Source of the DNA: Bacteroidota bacterium
GTDB taxonomy: Bacteria; Bacteroidota; Bacteroidia; Cytophagales; Cyclobacteriaceae
NCBI GenBank assembly: GCA_023417065.1
Contig: JAEZGH010000047.1
Coordinates: 1-45,319 of the forward strand
Direction of reading: 5' to 3'
Length of the DNA: 45,319 nt
In this document: positions 25,731-35,235 of the stretch, piece by piece
Position numbering within the stretch: the stretch's first letter is position 1
Layout: the number at the start of each line of letters is the position of its first letter
Made by a program: the position numbers and the translations under genes
Notes under the pieces: model-generated
What the model was told of the DNA's origin: nothing
The model's input: only the letters and a program-made list of their open reading frames with translations
Databases searched by the model: none

Positions 25731-28450
25731 AAGATAATTTTATATGAAATGGACGGCACCGGAATTCCAATCAGTGCAATCTGCTTCGGCCTGACGGATC
25801 CGGAAACATTATACGCGAAAAATGCTGAATATGGATTTTTCCTGGCATACACATTATACACCGAGAATGACCACTCCCGCCGGATGCGCGTGGACTTTCT
25901 GTTACTGCCTTCAGCCACGAAGGCCAGATCGAGTCGATGGTAATCCTGAAGACGGAAATTGTTTCTTTCGGAGAAATCAATCACAGGGACATGGTTAATT
26001 TCATATGCTGCAACAGGCACCGATACGGGGCGGCCACTTCTATAGGTAAACATTCCGGAAAAGAACGCTTTCCTGGCAATTTTTAAGCGCCAGTTCAGAT
26101 TGACGATATGCGGTTGATCAAAGTTGGCCGGAAACCAATTGCCATTGTTTATTTGTTCAGACTCAAAATCGCTATCTACTTTCCTCAATGATCTTGACCA
26201 CGTATAATTCAAATCAAACTCCAGGCGCCCCTTTGTTTTACTAATTGAAAATTCAGAGCCATACGATTTACCGATGCCCTGCAGAAGTGATGTTTCCAAC
26301 CGGGGATTCAGGATAAGGTTAGCTCCATCCTTGAAATCGAGGATATTGTCGATTTCCTTGTAAAAACCCTCGAGTGAGGCCTGCCAGACTCCTCCCCTTC
26401 CCGAAGTAAATACACCAAATGAAATTTGATCTGCGCGCTGAGGACGGAAATAAGTATTACTTGACTGCCAAATATCGACGGGCGTAACGGATGCGGTATT
26501 GGACACGAGATGTACAAACTGGTGTATTCGGTTGAAACCGACCTTCAGGAAAACCTGATCATTCAAAGCGTAACGCAATGATATCCGTGGTTCCAGTCCG
26601 CCGTAACTCTTAACGATTTCGCCACCGACGTAGGAAATGGAGTCGATGGTCGTACGGGGCTGAAGTGGTGCATTTGGCTGGTATTGGTAGACCAGAGCTT
26701 TTCCTATCCGCGCGTAATGAGCGTAACGCAATCCCGCCTCGATATCAAATTTTTCCGTTAGCTGAAAGCGATCGCTTATATAAACAGCAGCCTCAATCGA
26801 ATTTTCATCCGGCATCGTCAACCTCCGCGTGTTGGATTCGGCTGATGCGGCACGCAAATCACCAGGACGAAGGTTGTAAAACGTACCCTGGATTCCGATG
26901 GACTTTCGATGTTGTCCATCTGATGTAAGTTCCCACAACACTGCAGGATACGTTATCTGATATTTTAATCGTGAGGCAGTAGCCTTTTCAGGTTCACGAA
27001 CTTCATAGGCATACTGACCAAGACTTGCTGAAAGTTTGTAGTAAAGCCCCCCGCGAATGACATGATCATACTGCGCGCTTAGTACGACATTCCTCCACTG
27101 GTTCACTGTGTCACTGGCAAGTTTGAAGCGATCATGACTGGCGTAGCCTGATATTGTAAGCTTGTTGCTTTCGGAAAGCTTCTCTGTATATTTAAAAGAT
27201 CCGTCATAAAATGTCACCGACGCCTCTTCGATACCGTCGTAATTTTTGCGAAGCCAATTAATGGCCCAGTCTGAATAGCTGCCCCGAAGAGACATCACCA
27301 ATGACCTCTTGTTCTTTTGCAGGGGACCACCAAGGATGATGCTACTAGCAATCGGACCGGCACTGACTTCACCGCCCCATTTATGAAAGTTTCCTTCACG
27401 GGAAGAAAGGCTGAGCACGGAAGAAACTCGCCCACCAAATTCTGCCGGTATACCGCCCTTATAAAATTCCATATTTTCAATGACGTCGGAGTTGAACGCA
27501 GAATAGAACCCCATGGCATGAGACGTATTAAAGATGGGAACTCCATCGTAGAGCACAAGGTTCTGGTCTACGCTACCACCGCGTACGTTGAAGCCCGAAG
27601 TTGCCTCGCCCACTGCCGACACGCCGGCCTGTACCTGAAGTGACTTGACAATATCGACGGAACCAAGAAACGTGGGGGCACGTGAAAGTTCTGTTTTTTT
27701 GATCAGCGTCACACCTATGTTGCGCGTTGTCAGGCCCTGATCCGACACAACAATCTCTTCGAGGACAACGGCCTTTTCGCTCAGGTCAACGGTTAGTTCT
27801 CCGTCAGCGTATGCTGAAATGTCGAGCATTCCTTCATCGTAGTTCGGAAAATTGAACGTAATAAAATATTCTCCGGCAGGTACGCTCAGGTAAAACTCTC
27901 CTTTCGCGTTTGTTTCATTTGACGATCTCACGCCAGTGACGCTTATAAACACCCCTGGCAGCGGTTCACCGGAAGCCTTGTCTCTGACCACACCGGTGAT
28001 ATTGAATCGTTGACCTGGTTGAAGGCCCTCGCGTGACCCAAAGGAAACCTTCTTCACGACGGCATTTTTCCTCGACGCTGCAAGTAACATTTTATCGTGC
28101 TCAAGAGTCCATTCAGGATCCCTAAGGAAGATAACAGCATAGTCAAAGAGTTGCACAAACTGAATATCTGAGCCATCAAGAGTCCTATGAATGACAGCGC
28201 TGAGTGGTAGGCCATTCAGTTCAGTTGACACAACATAAGGACTGAGCCATTCTTGTATGAAGTAGAATTTCAGACCTGTATTGGCACTAATCTGCTTCAG
28301 GAAATCGGGTAACGGATGGTCTGCATCAATGGTGACAGTTTCCTGGAGTTTGGATTGCCCTTCCATCGCGAAAGAGCATAGCAGGAGAAAAGCCACGAGG
28401 AAGGCTCTGAACATAAAAGTGGAAAACGCACTAAAGCGATAACGAGTCAT
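25727..28450 (-). CDS. TonB-dependent receptor with STN domain
   Basis: The 907-residue outer-membrane receptor has a signal peptide. An STN domain follows (about 38-110, DADHPLPDFLKQISANTGLKF), then a carboxypeptidase-regulatory-like domain (about 148-235). A plug comes next (about 255-370, GFNVRGGSVDQNLVLYDGVP), then a beta-barrel ending in Phe. STN domains often talk to an inner-membrane anti-sigma factor, but no FecI/FecR-type pair is nearby. It is the first gene of the trio with DUF4249 and the MG2/plug-like protein. The substrate is unknown. The start lies about 23 nt after a terminator that closes the SusC/D operon before it. Confidence 0.92.
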   Translation of the reverse strand: MTRYRFSAFSTFMFRAFLVAFLLLCSFAMEGQSKLQETVTIDADHPLPDFLKQISANTGLKFYFIQEWLSPYVVSTELNGLPLSAVIHRTLDGSDIQFVQLFDYAVIFLRDPEWTLEHDKMLLAASRKNAVVKKVSFGSREGLQPGQRFNITGVVRDKASGEPLPGVFISVTGVRSSNETNAKGEFYLSVPAGEYFITFNFPNYDEGMLDISAYADGELTVDLSEKAVVLEEIVVSDQGLTTRNIGVTLIKKTELSRAPTFLGSVDIVKSLQVQAGVSAVGEATSGFNVRGGSVDQNLVLYDGVPIFNTSHAMGFYSAFNSDVIENMEFYKGGIPAEFGGRVSSVLSLSSREGNFHKWGGEVSAGPIASSIILGGPLQKNKRSLVMSLRGSYSDWAINWLRKNYDGIEEASVTFYDGSFKYTEKLSESNKLTISGYASHDRFKLASDTVNQWRNVVLSAQYDHVIRGGLYYKLSASLGQYAYEVREPEKATASRLKYQITYPAVLWELTSDGQHRKSIGIQGTFYNLRPGDLRAASAESNTRRLTMPDENSIEAAVYISDRFQLTEKFDIEAGLRYAHYARIGKALVYQYQPNAPLQPRTTIDSISYVGGEIVKSYGGLEPRISLRYALNDQVFLKVGFNRIHQFVHLVSNTASVTPVDIWQSSNTYFRPQRADQISFGVFTSGRGGVWQASLEGFYKEIDNILDFKDGANLILNPRLETSLLQGIGKSYGSEFSISKTKGRLEFDLNYTWSRSLRKVDSDFESEQINNGNWFPANFDQPHIVNLNWRLKIARKAFFSGMFTYRSGRPVSVPVAAYEINHVPVIDFSERNNFRLQDYHRLDLAFVAEGSNRKSTRIRREWSFSVYNVYARKNPYSAFFAYNVSGSVRPKQIALIGIPVPSISYKIIF

Positions 28451-28473
28451 TCAATCACATAAAGATAAAAAGA

Positions 28474-28499
28474 AAGAGGGCATCAGTTGATACCCTCTT
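28474..28499 (-). terminator. Terminator after the first SusC/SusD pair
   Basis: AAGAGGGCATCA and TGATACCCTCTT form an 11-bp stem with one mismatch around a GT loop. On the minus strand it is followed by TCTTTTTATC. It lies 30 nt past the SusD stop and 24 nt before the receptor start. Confidence 0.8.
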
Positions 28500-28529
28500 C
28501 TCAATTATCACTTCAAATATTTCAAATCA

Positions 28530-30065
28530 TTAGTCAACGTCCCACCAAACACGACCAGTCAGATCATCTGATGAAAAGCCTTGTCTTGCGAGAGCTGCTT
28601 TGTGATTCTCAGTATTCTGGTTAGCCTCATTAGTTCCATAAGCCTGCCTTGTCGGAATCTGAAGATTTGGCGTCAGGGCGTTATCAGGAGGAGCAAGTTC
28701 GGGATAGCCCGTACGTCTCCATTCAGCCCATGCTTCGTAGCCATTCGGGAATGTTGCGATCCATTTTTGTGTGATGATTTGTTCGAGGGCGTTTCCACCA
28801 TCAAACTGAACAACACTGTTTAACATGTAATCGTCGTACTCATCCTCTACTCCCCACTGTTCGAAAGAGGCCAGGATTCCCTGCTCATAGTAGTCCTGAG
28901 CTGAACCACCAATCCAGTTTCTCAGCGCACCTTCAGCAAGAATGAAATACACCTGTGCAGCTGTATAGATATACGCTGGAGAATTTTGCTGGCGGAACAC
29001 GTTGCCGAGGTAAGAAGTCTGTGCTGCAGGAACCGATCCGGCTTCAGCTTCTGTCAGACCATAAGGCATGCCGATGTAGGTATCTGTTGTATTCTCGATC
29101 GGATTCGCGTATACAGGAAGTCTGGGATCGCGTGCTACATCCAGTCTGCCAGTTTGCGTTTTGTATGGGTTTCCATCCTTGTATTTGCTGCGGTGAGGGC
29201 TGGCATAAGTATCGAGTTGGAGCCAGTTCATCATCGGATCAGCGATAACCCAGTCACGACGACCCAGCGTTACAAACGAGTTGTAGTAAGGGTTTTCATA
29301 GGTCTGGGCATTTTGATACCAGTACAGTACGTTTTCTGAGTTATCCAACGCGATAACGCCGTCATTGAACGCGCTGGCAAATTCCGCAGCAGCTGTTGAA
29401 GGCTCAACTTCCGACATACGGAGAGCAGCAACGAGCCTGATTGTGTTGGCCAAACGCTTCCAGTGACCCATGTCACCATTGAGCAGGACGTCACCAGTTA
29501 CACCTTGTCCATCTTCAACGATCATGCCTGCAGCTTCTTTCAGGGTCTGAATGCAGCCAAGGTAGATGTCGCGTTGAGGGTCGAATACCGGGCGAAGAAG
29601 CCCCTCAGCTCCTTTGAGCGCTTCCGAATAAGGGATATCACCCCAACGGTCAGTCATGTGCAAGTAGAAGTATGACATGAGGATTTTTGCAACCGCAATT
29701 TGATTTGCGTTAGCTCCATCTATTGATACGGTGACAGCGGTTGCTTCATCAGTGTTCATGTCGATGATCTTCTGAAGGTCCATCAGTGGCCCGCTATAGA
29801 ATGCATCCGTCGAGAAGTTTATTGTCTGATAGTTATCAGCCGATGTATACTGCTTGTTAGACAGGTATTGCGCGTACAGGGCGGCCTGTGTTGCGGTATT
29901 GGGACCTCCGAGGGAGATAATCGCATTCGTAAGTAGCGAACTGGTACGAGGTGTCGTAGCCTGGTTCGGGTTCTGGTTTATTTCGGGAAGTTCGTCCCAG
30001 TTACACGATGTAACGACGAACATCGCTACCAGAGGTACAATTCTGAATATATTTTTAAGATTCAT
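28530..30065 (-). CDS. SusD/RagB-family lipoprotein (SusD_2 type)
   Basis: The 511-residue surface lipoprotein has a signal ending VVTSC (Cys21). Helical SusD-like segments follow, with the SusD_2-type opening (ELPEINQNPNQATTPRTSSLLTNAI). SusD proteins cap the SusC channel and capture substrate, usually a glycan or peptide. It follows SusC by 6 nt. The conserved region ending IITQKWIATFPNGYEAWAEWRRTGYP (about 435-460) is present. The ligand cannot be predicted: no enzymes sit in the locus. Confidence 0.92.
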   Translation of the reverse strand: MNLKNIFRIVPLVAMFVVTSCNWDELPEINQNPNQATTPRTSSLLTNAIISLGGPNTATQAALYAQYLSNKQYTSADNYQTINFSTDAFYSGPLMDLQKIIDMNTDEATAVTVSIDGANANQIAVAKILMSYFYLHMTDRWGDIPYSEALKGAEGLLRPVFDPQRDIYLGCIQTLKEAAGMIVEDGQGVTGDVLLNGDMGHWKRLANTIRLVAALRMSEVEPSTAAAEFASAFNDGVIALDNSENVLYWYQNAQTYENPYYNSFVTLGRRDWVIADPMMNWLQLDTYASPHRSKYKDGNPYKTQTGRLDVARDPRLPVYANPIENTTDTYIGMPYGLTEAEAGSVPAAQTSYLGNVFRQQNSPAYIYTAAQVYFILAEGALRNWIGGSAQDYYEQGILASFEQWGVEDEYDDYMLNSVVQFDGGNALEQIITQKWIATFPNGYEAWAEWRRTGYPELAPPDNALTPNLQIPTRQAYGTNEANQNTENHKAALARQGFSSDDLTGRVWWDVD

Positions 30066-30071
30066 AATTTC

Positions 30072-33000
30072 TTAGAATTTAAGTCTTACATCAAAGCCGT
30101 AGCTGCGTGTACCCGGAAGGTTACCGCTTTCAACCCAGGTTCCGTTGTTTCTGGCTTCAATGGTATCACCGCTGATCTCAGTAGGATCGATGCCATCAAC
30201 TTTTGAATAAACCAGCAGGGGGTTAGTTGCTACAAAGGCAATGGTAGCGCCTTTGATGAAGCCGACTTTCGACAATACTGAACTTGGCAGGCTGTAGCCG
30301 ATGCGAGCTTCGCGAACCTTAACAAAGGTTGCGTCATAGAGCCACTCATCAGATACTCCGAACAAGGCGCCGAAGTAGGCCTGTGCATCAACATAGATGT
30401 CGTTAGGTGTACCATCTGCAAAAACACCACCGAACGTCAAACCGCCACCTTCAGATGGATCGTTGCGCATAGGATTTCCTTTATCGTTCAGACCAACAGT
30501 TTCAGAAGTCAGACCTGAATACGCACCGAACATTCTTGAGATCGACATGAATTTACCGCCGATCTGATAGTCAAACGTAAATGAAAACTCGACGTTTTTG
30601 TAAGAGAAGCGGTTGAACATACCACCAGTGAAATCAGGAAGGATGTGTCCAAGATCCTGGTTCGCATCGGTCAGCGGAAGACCGGAAGCATTCACGATGA
30701 TGTTACCATTGTCATCCCGACGCAGTTTGCGGCCTGTGATGATACCCCATTCTTCATTCTCACGAGCAAGGGCTTGTCCATCCCATCCACCGCTTGTTGA
30801 AGTTCCACGGAAACCGTTGGCAAGAGGGAATGCTTTCAGGTCGAGTTCTTTACCAAAATCCTGGATGAATACAGTGTTCTTCGCAATGTTGAAGTTAACA
30901 TCCCAGCTGAATCCACGGGGATTTCTGAATGGCGAGCCACCAATCGAAAGTTCCCATCCCCTGGTGTATGATTTAATCGAATTGGTTAGATAAGACGAAC
31001 CTCCTGATGCTGACGGAATAGCCATGTTAAGGAGTTCATCAGAGTTATCCTGGTTGTAGTAAGAGAACTCCGTGTGAATTCTGTTATCCAGGAAACCAAG
31101 TTCGAGTCCGATTTCGAGAGACTCTGTAGTTGCTGCTCTCAGATTCGGGTCGATCAGCGTATTAGGCACACTCGTTACAGAATTTCCTCCGAAAGGAATT
31201 CCAAGTCCGTAAGTAGGGTTGGTGATATATGGATCGATTTCGTTACCCACCTTCGCGAAACTTGTGCGGAACTTACCGAATGCAAACCAGGGGATGTTGG
31301 TGAGTTCAGAGAACACGAATGACAGCGATGCCGAAGGATAAGAATAGTTGTTCTTACCGATTGGGAGACGAGAGTCATAGTCCTCACGGATTGTTGCGTC
31401 GAAGAACACGAGGTCGCGCCATCCGAGTGACACACCTGCAAACCAGCTGTTCACTTTGTACAGAGACATATAGTTCTCTGCGATGTACTGCTCAACAGAG
31501 TTTGAAATGTTGTAGAGGTTGTCGATAACAAGACCACCTGATGTGCTCATTCTTTGGTAATCACGGGTATTCTTCCGGTAGTTAAACCCAACGTTACCCA
31601 TTAAAGAGAACTCCTGAATGCGTTTGTTGTAGCTCAACATACCCTGAAGGTTGTCTTCCACGCGCTCATCGTTTGACGTTGCAAAACCACCCGTTCCGAA
31701 TCTCATTCCATTGGCAACGCGATCATAGAAGATGTCGTTTCTCAGGTTACGCATTGCATTCAACGAAGCAGAAAGTCCGTCGATGATCTCATAAGTCAAT
31801 CCAATCTTGGAACTGAGTACATCGCGCTCTCTTTCAGAGTAGGCTTCGTAGAGATATGTGTAAGGGTTATCCCAATACAGCGGCGATGAATCTGTCGGCG
31901 AGTTGATGTTCCATGAAGTAAATCTGCCATCGGGCATCTTGTAATACTTCTTGAGGAGGTTGATATCAAGCTGACGCTGGAACCACTGGTTGATGTTTGA
32001 TCCGATACTGTTGTATCCTTCAAAGAGGTTTCCTTTTGTATAGGATTCGCTGTAGTTAGCAGATGCTTCGAGGCTCAGTTTCTTCGACAACTTCGCCGTA
32101 AGGAACATGTTTAGGAACGTTTTGTTCTGCTCGGAGTTTTCCAAAACACCAGTTCTTGTTGAACGTGTTACTGTGGCATTGAGTGAATAAGTATCACTGC
32201 TTTTGCTGAGGGAAAGGCCAGTGTTATTCAACACACCAGTCCGGAAAAAGTCTCTTACGTTATTAGGTTGAGGTGACCAGGGGCGAGTTTTTCCGTAACC
32301 TTCGGTTCCCGGAGTGAAAGCGTCCCATTGAGCCACCTGGCGACCATCAAGACGCGGTCCCCAGCTTTCATCAGCGCCGAAATACGGATAAAGAGCACCG
32401 TCCAAACCTGCCAGAGCCGGATCGTGGATGTTAGGATCATACTCGAACGTGAAGAAGTCCTGATCATATCCACCGCCGTATTCGTTTTGATACTCGGGAA
32501 GGATATAAACGTTTTCAAATGTCGTGGTGTGATTGACATCAATGCTGATTTGTTCTGTCTTGCCACCTTTTTTGCTTGTGAGCACGACCACACCATCGCG
32601 GGCGCGTGATCCATAGAGAGCAGCAGCGTTGGCGCCTTTCAGAACGTTAACGCTCTGAATGTTGTCCATGTTCACCGACGTCGGATCATCAATGACGATA
32701 CCGTCGAGCACGTAAAGCGGGGTACCGCCTGAGATTCCGCGGAGACCACGAATCCTGACGGCAGGAGCACCAAATTTGGCTCCTGATCCGGAAACGATCT
32801 GAACACCTGCGATTTTACCGGCAAGAGCTGAGTTTACGTTTTGTTCGCGGGCGACACGGATGTTGTCCCCGCTGATCTGTTGCGTTGCGTAGCCGAGCGA
32901 AGCTTTGTCGCGTTCAATGTTAAGGGCTGTAACAACGACTTCTGTGAGCTGTTGTACGTCCTGCTCCATTTGAACGGAGACATTGGTGCGGCCACCAATT

Positions 33001-33251
33001 GCAATCTCCTGAGTTTTAAGACCAATGAATGTGAAAACGAGAGTGCCGTTTGAGGGAGCTGACAGGGAGTAATTTCCCTCCGCGTCGGTTACCGTGCCGT
33101 CAGTTGTTCCTTTAACGACCACGTTCACACCGGGGAGTCCGGAGCCGTCATCAGCGGACGTCACCCTGCCACTGACAGTACTCTCCTGTGCCCATGCTCC
33201 AGAGGATAACAAAAGTACCCCTGATAAGCATAAGAGTAGAATTCTCTTCAT
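30072..33251 (-). CDS. SusC/RagA-family TonB-linked outer-membrane protein 1
   Basis: The 1059-residue protein has a signal peptide ending AWAQ. A carboxypeptidase D-like regulatory domain follows (about 25-100, VSGRVTSADDGSGLPGVNVVVKG). Next come the TEVVVTAL TonB-box region and a plug with VRIRGLRG and VLKGANAAALYGSRARDG, then a barrel ending RLKF. It imports substrate together with the SusD 6 nt downstream. A promoter fitting the Bacteroidota consensus lies about 45-75 nt upstream of the start. It carries the TALNIERDKASLGYATQ form of the linker, as does SusC 2, so the two are more alike than SusC 3. Confidence 0.95.
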   Translation of the reverse strand: MKRILLLCLSGVLLLSSGAWAQESTVSGRVTSADDGSGLPGVNVVVKGTTDGTVTDAEGNYSLSAPSNGTLVFTFIGLKTQEIAIGGRTNVSVQMEQDVQQLTEVVVTALNIERDKASLGYATQQISGDNIRVAREQNVNSALAGKIAGVQIVSGSGAKFGAPAVRIRGLRGISGGTPLYVLDGIVIDDPTSVNMDNIQSVNVLKGANAAALYGSRARDGVVVLTSKKGGKTEQISIDVNHTTTFENVYILPEYQNEYGGGYDQDFFTFEYDPNIHDPALAGLDGALYPYFGADESWGPRLDGRQVAQWDAFTPGTEGYGKTRPWSPQPNNVRDFFRTGVLNNTGLSLSKSSDTYSLNATVTRSTRTGVLENSEQNKTFLNMFLTAKLSKKLSLEASANYSESYTKGNLFEGYNSIGSNINQWFQRQLDINLLKKYYKMPDGRFTSWNINSPTDSSPLYWDNPYTYLYEAYSERERDVLSSKIGLTYEIIDGLSASLNAMRNLRNDIFYDRVANGMRFGTGGFATSNDERVEDNLQGMLSYNKRIQEFSLMGNVGFNYRKNTRDYQRMSTSGGLVIDNLYNISNSVEQYIAENYMSLYKVNSWFAGVSLGWRDLVFFDATIREDYDSRLPIGKNNYSYPSASLSFVFSELTNIPWFAFGKFRTSFAKVGNEIDPYITNPTYGLGIPFGGNSVTSVPNTLIDPNLRAATTESLEIGLELGFLDNRIHTEFSYYNQDNSDELLNMAIPSASGGSSYLTNSIKSYTRGWELSIGGSPFRNPRGFSWDVNFNIAKNTVFIQDFGKELDLKAFPLANGFRGTSTSGGWDGQALARENEEWGIITGRKLRRDDNGNIIVNASGLPLTDANQDLGHILPDFTGGMFNRFSYKNVEFSFTFDYQIGGKFMSISRMFGAYSGLTSETVGLNDKGNPMRNDPSEGGGLTFGGVFADGTPNDIYVDAQAYFGALFGVSDEWLYDATFVKVREARIGYSLPSSVLSKVGFIKGATIAFVATNPLLVYSKVDGIDPTEISGDTIEARNNGTWVESGNLPGTRSYGFDVRLKF

Positions 33252-33296
33252 ACTAATAGGATTAGGTTAATGATAAGATTAGGTATAAATGCACGT

Positions 33297-33326
33297 CAAA
33301 ACTATAACAAAATTTTAGACCTCAAA
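33297..33326 (-). promoter_or_regulatory. Promoter of SusC/SusD pair 1
   Basis: On the minus strand TTTG (33326-33323) is followed after 18 nt by TAGTTTTG (33304-33297), matching TTTG-N19-TAnnTTTG within one base of spacing. The predicted leader is about 40 nt. The stretch 33327-33540 shows no gene or further clear element. Confidence 0.65.
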
Positions 33327-33546
33327 ACTCGGGATAACGAAGAACAGTATTCGTCAAACGGCTTCAGGTACCGAATTCGATTTCGATAGATGGCTAAACT
33401 TTGATTTCACTGAGTTAAATATGGCCGAAAAACGCTGATTTTGGCCAAAAAAAGCACTCTGGCGCGTTTCCGAGCCTTACTCCAAAAATTTGATAAGAAA
33501 AAAAATGCCGGCCAACAGAAATTTTAAACGCAAACGGCCTAAAAAG

Positions 33547-33577
33547 CAAAAAGGCCGCTTCGCAGCGTGCCTTTTTG
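33547..33577 (-). terminator. Terminator after SusC/SusD pair 2
   Basis: CAAAAAGGC (33547-33555) pairs with GCCTTTTTG (33569-33577), with inner CGCT/AGCG around a short loop. It lies about 100 nt past the stop of SusD 2. Confidence 0.85.
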
Positions 33578-33678
33578 TATGCAATGGGGGTTATTGGAAA
33601 CCCGGTAACGATAAGATCTGTCGCCCGCCCGTGACCGGACTTTTAGCATTTTATACCTATCCTACCATAAACCTTAAC

Positions 33679-35217
33679 CTAATCCTTATCCCACCACAGC
33701 TTTGTCGACATAGCGTCAACGCCAATCCGTGAAATGGCGTCCTGATAGCTTTTTGGATTCAGTGTCTGTTCGATCTCCGGATAGGTAATCCGGCTAGGAA
33801 TGTCGTTGCCGACCAGTGGTTCGAAAACGACCTCGTTACCCCCGCTGCTCACGAAGGCTATCTCACCAGGCCGAACAAGCGTGGTCGGGTAGTTAGTCCG
33901 TCTGATTTCAGCCCATGCTTCGTAGCCCTGGAGGAACAGCGCAATATATTTCTGCGTCATTACAGTTTCTTCATTTGCGGGCGGGAGAGCAGACAGATAG
34001 TCGCTAACCAACGTATTATAGTTGGAAGGAAGTGATTTCGTCGCAGCTGCTTCATTTCCCCAGTGTTCCAACGAAGCTTCCACGCCCTTTTCATACCATT
34101 CCTGGCTCCAACCTTCCACTTCGGACATGATAAAGCAAACTTCCGCGAAGTCCATGAAAGTAAGTCCGAGGTTACCAGCTGTTACAAGACCGCCATTGGT
34201 AAGGTCAATTGTACCCGCTCTTGCAGCCGCAGTCACATCATTGGGTATACCATAAGGCATGCCTTGGTATTCAGTACCTGTTGGAACTGCCCAAACCGCC
34301 AGACGAGGATCGAATAATCCTTCGAACGGATTGGTCTTGTCGTTAGCATCGTCATTAACCCCTTTCAGAAGATCGACAAAAGGCTTTGCGAGCGTGAAAT
34401 CGTTCCGGTTGGAGAAGTAGTATGCATCCCAAAGCGGAGCCATGTCTGCATTTGCCACTGATCCAAGGTAATGAAGAACAGCGTTATCATCGTTAGAAGT
34501 GAAAACCCCTGCCGTTACTGCCTCCTGGATATACGCAGTGTAGTTAGGATCTACTTTCGACATCCGGATAGCCACACGCATCTTCAACGAGTTGGCGAAC
34601 TTCTTCCATTTCACCGGGTCGCCATCATAGATCAGGTCGCCTGTACCAGCTGCAAAAACTGGTTCGTTAACGTTAATCTGAGCAGAAGCTTCTGTGAGCT
34701 CCTTGATCAAGTCGGCATAAATCTCTGATTGCGGAGTGTAAGCCGGCGAAACATCCAACTCTGCCTTAAACGCTTCAAAGTAAGGAACGTCACCATAAGT
34801 ATCCGTCAGAATTTGCATTGCCCATGCTTTCAAAATGCGGGCTGCGGCAATCTGGTTCACATTCCCTTCTTCTCCCAATTCTTCATTGAGGCGGATTATT
34901 TCCACGAGGTCCATGATGTCGCCATAGATCAACGTCCAATAAGTATTGTTAGTCGCCTGTCTTAACTGATAGCGATCTTCTTCGGTGTAGTTGGTTTGAG
35001 CGAAATATTGCGCATAAACGTAGCTCTGTCTTCCGCTGAACCACTCGTCGTAGATGTCGTCAATTAGACGCTTCTGCGCGTTGGCCATCAGCGACGATGT
35101 CTCAACCCTTGTGGGGTTGTTGGGATCGGTGTTGATCTCCTCAAAGTTTTCTGTACACGAGGCGACGACGAAAAGCGTCGCAGCGAGTGCCATACCTCTA
35201 TATATATTCTTTATCAT
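33679..35217 (-). CDS. SusD/RagB-family lipoprotein (SusD_2 type), pair 2
   Basis: The 512-residue lipoprotein has a signal ending VVASC (Cys21). The SusD_2-type start (NFEEINTDPNNPTRVETSSLMANAQKRL) and YAQYFAQTNYTEEDRY follow. The late segment MTQKYIALFLQGYEAWAEIRRTNYP (about 432-456) mirrors SusD 1, so these two belong to the same subfamily. It follows SusC 2 by 18 nt. No hydrolase, transporter or regulator gene lies beside it, so the substrate cannot be named. Confidence 0.92.
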   Translation of the reverse strand: MIKNIYRGMALAATLFVVASCTENFEEINTDPNNPTRVETSSLMANAQKRLIDDIYDEWFSGRQSYVYAQYFAQTNYTEEDRYQLRQATNNTYWTLIYGDIMDLVEIIRLNEELGEEGNVNQIAAARILKAWAMQILTDTYGDVPYFEAFKAELDVSPAYTPQSEIYADLIKELTEASAQINVNEPVFAAGTGDLIYDGDPVKWKKFANSLKMRVAIRMSKVDPNYTAYIQEAVTAGVFTSNDDNAVLHYLGSVANADMAPLWDAYYFSNRNDFTLAKPFVDLLKGVNDDANDKTNPFEGLFDPRLAVWAVPTGTEYQGMPYGIPNDVTAAARAGTIDLTNGGLVTAGNLGLTFMDFAEVCFIMSEVEGWSQEWYEKGVEASLEHWGNEAAATKSLPSNYNTLVSDYLSALPPANEETVMTQKYIALFLQGYEAWAEIRRTNYPTTLVRPGEIAFVSSGGNEVVFEPLVGNDIPSRITYPEIEQTLNPKSYQDAISRIGVDAMSTKLWWDKD

Positions 35218-35235
35218 ATAAGTTCAATAATAATA

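Noticed and set aside
33490..33732. 80-codon frame on the plus strand
   Set aside because: It covers a terminator hairpin and the end of SusD 2 in antisense; the lysine-rich translation comes from A-rich non-coding DNA.
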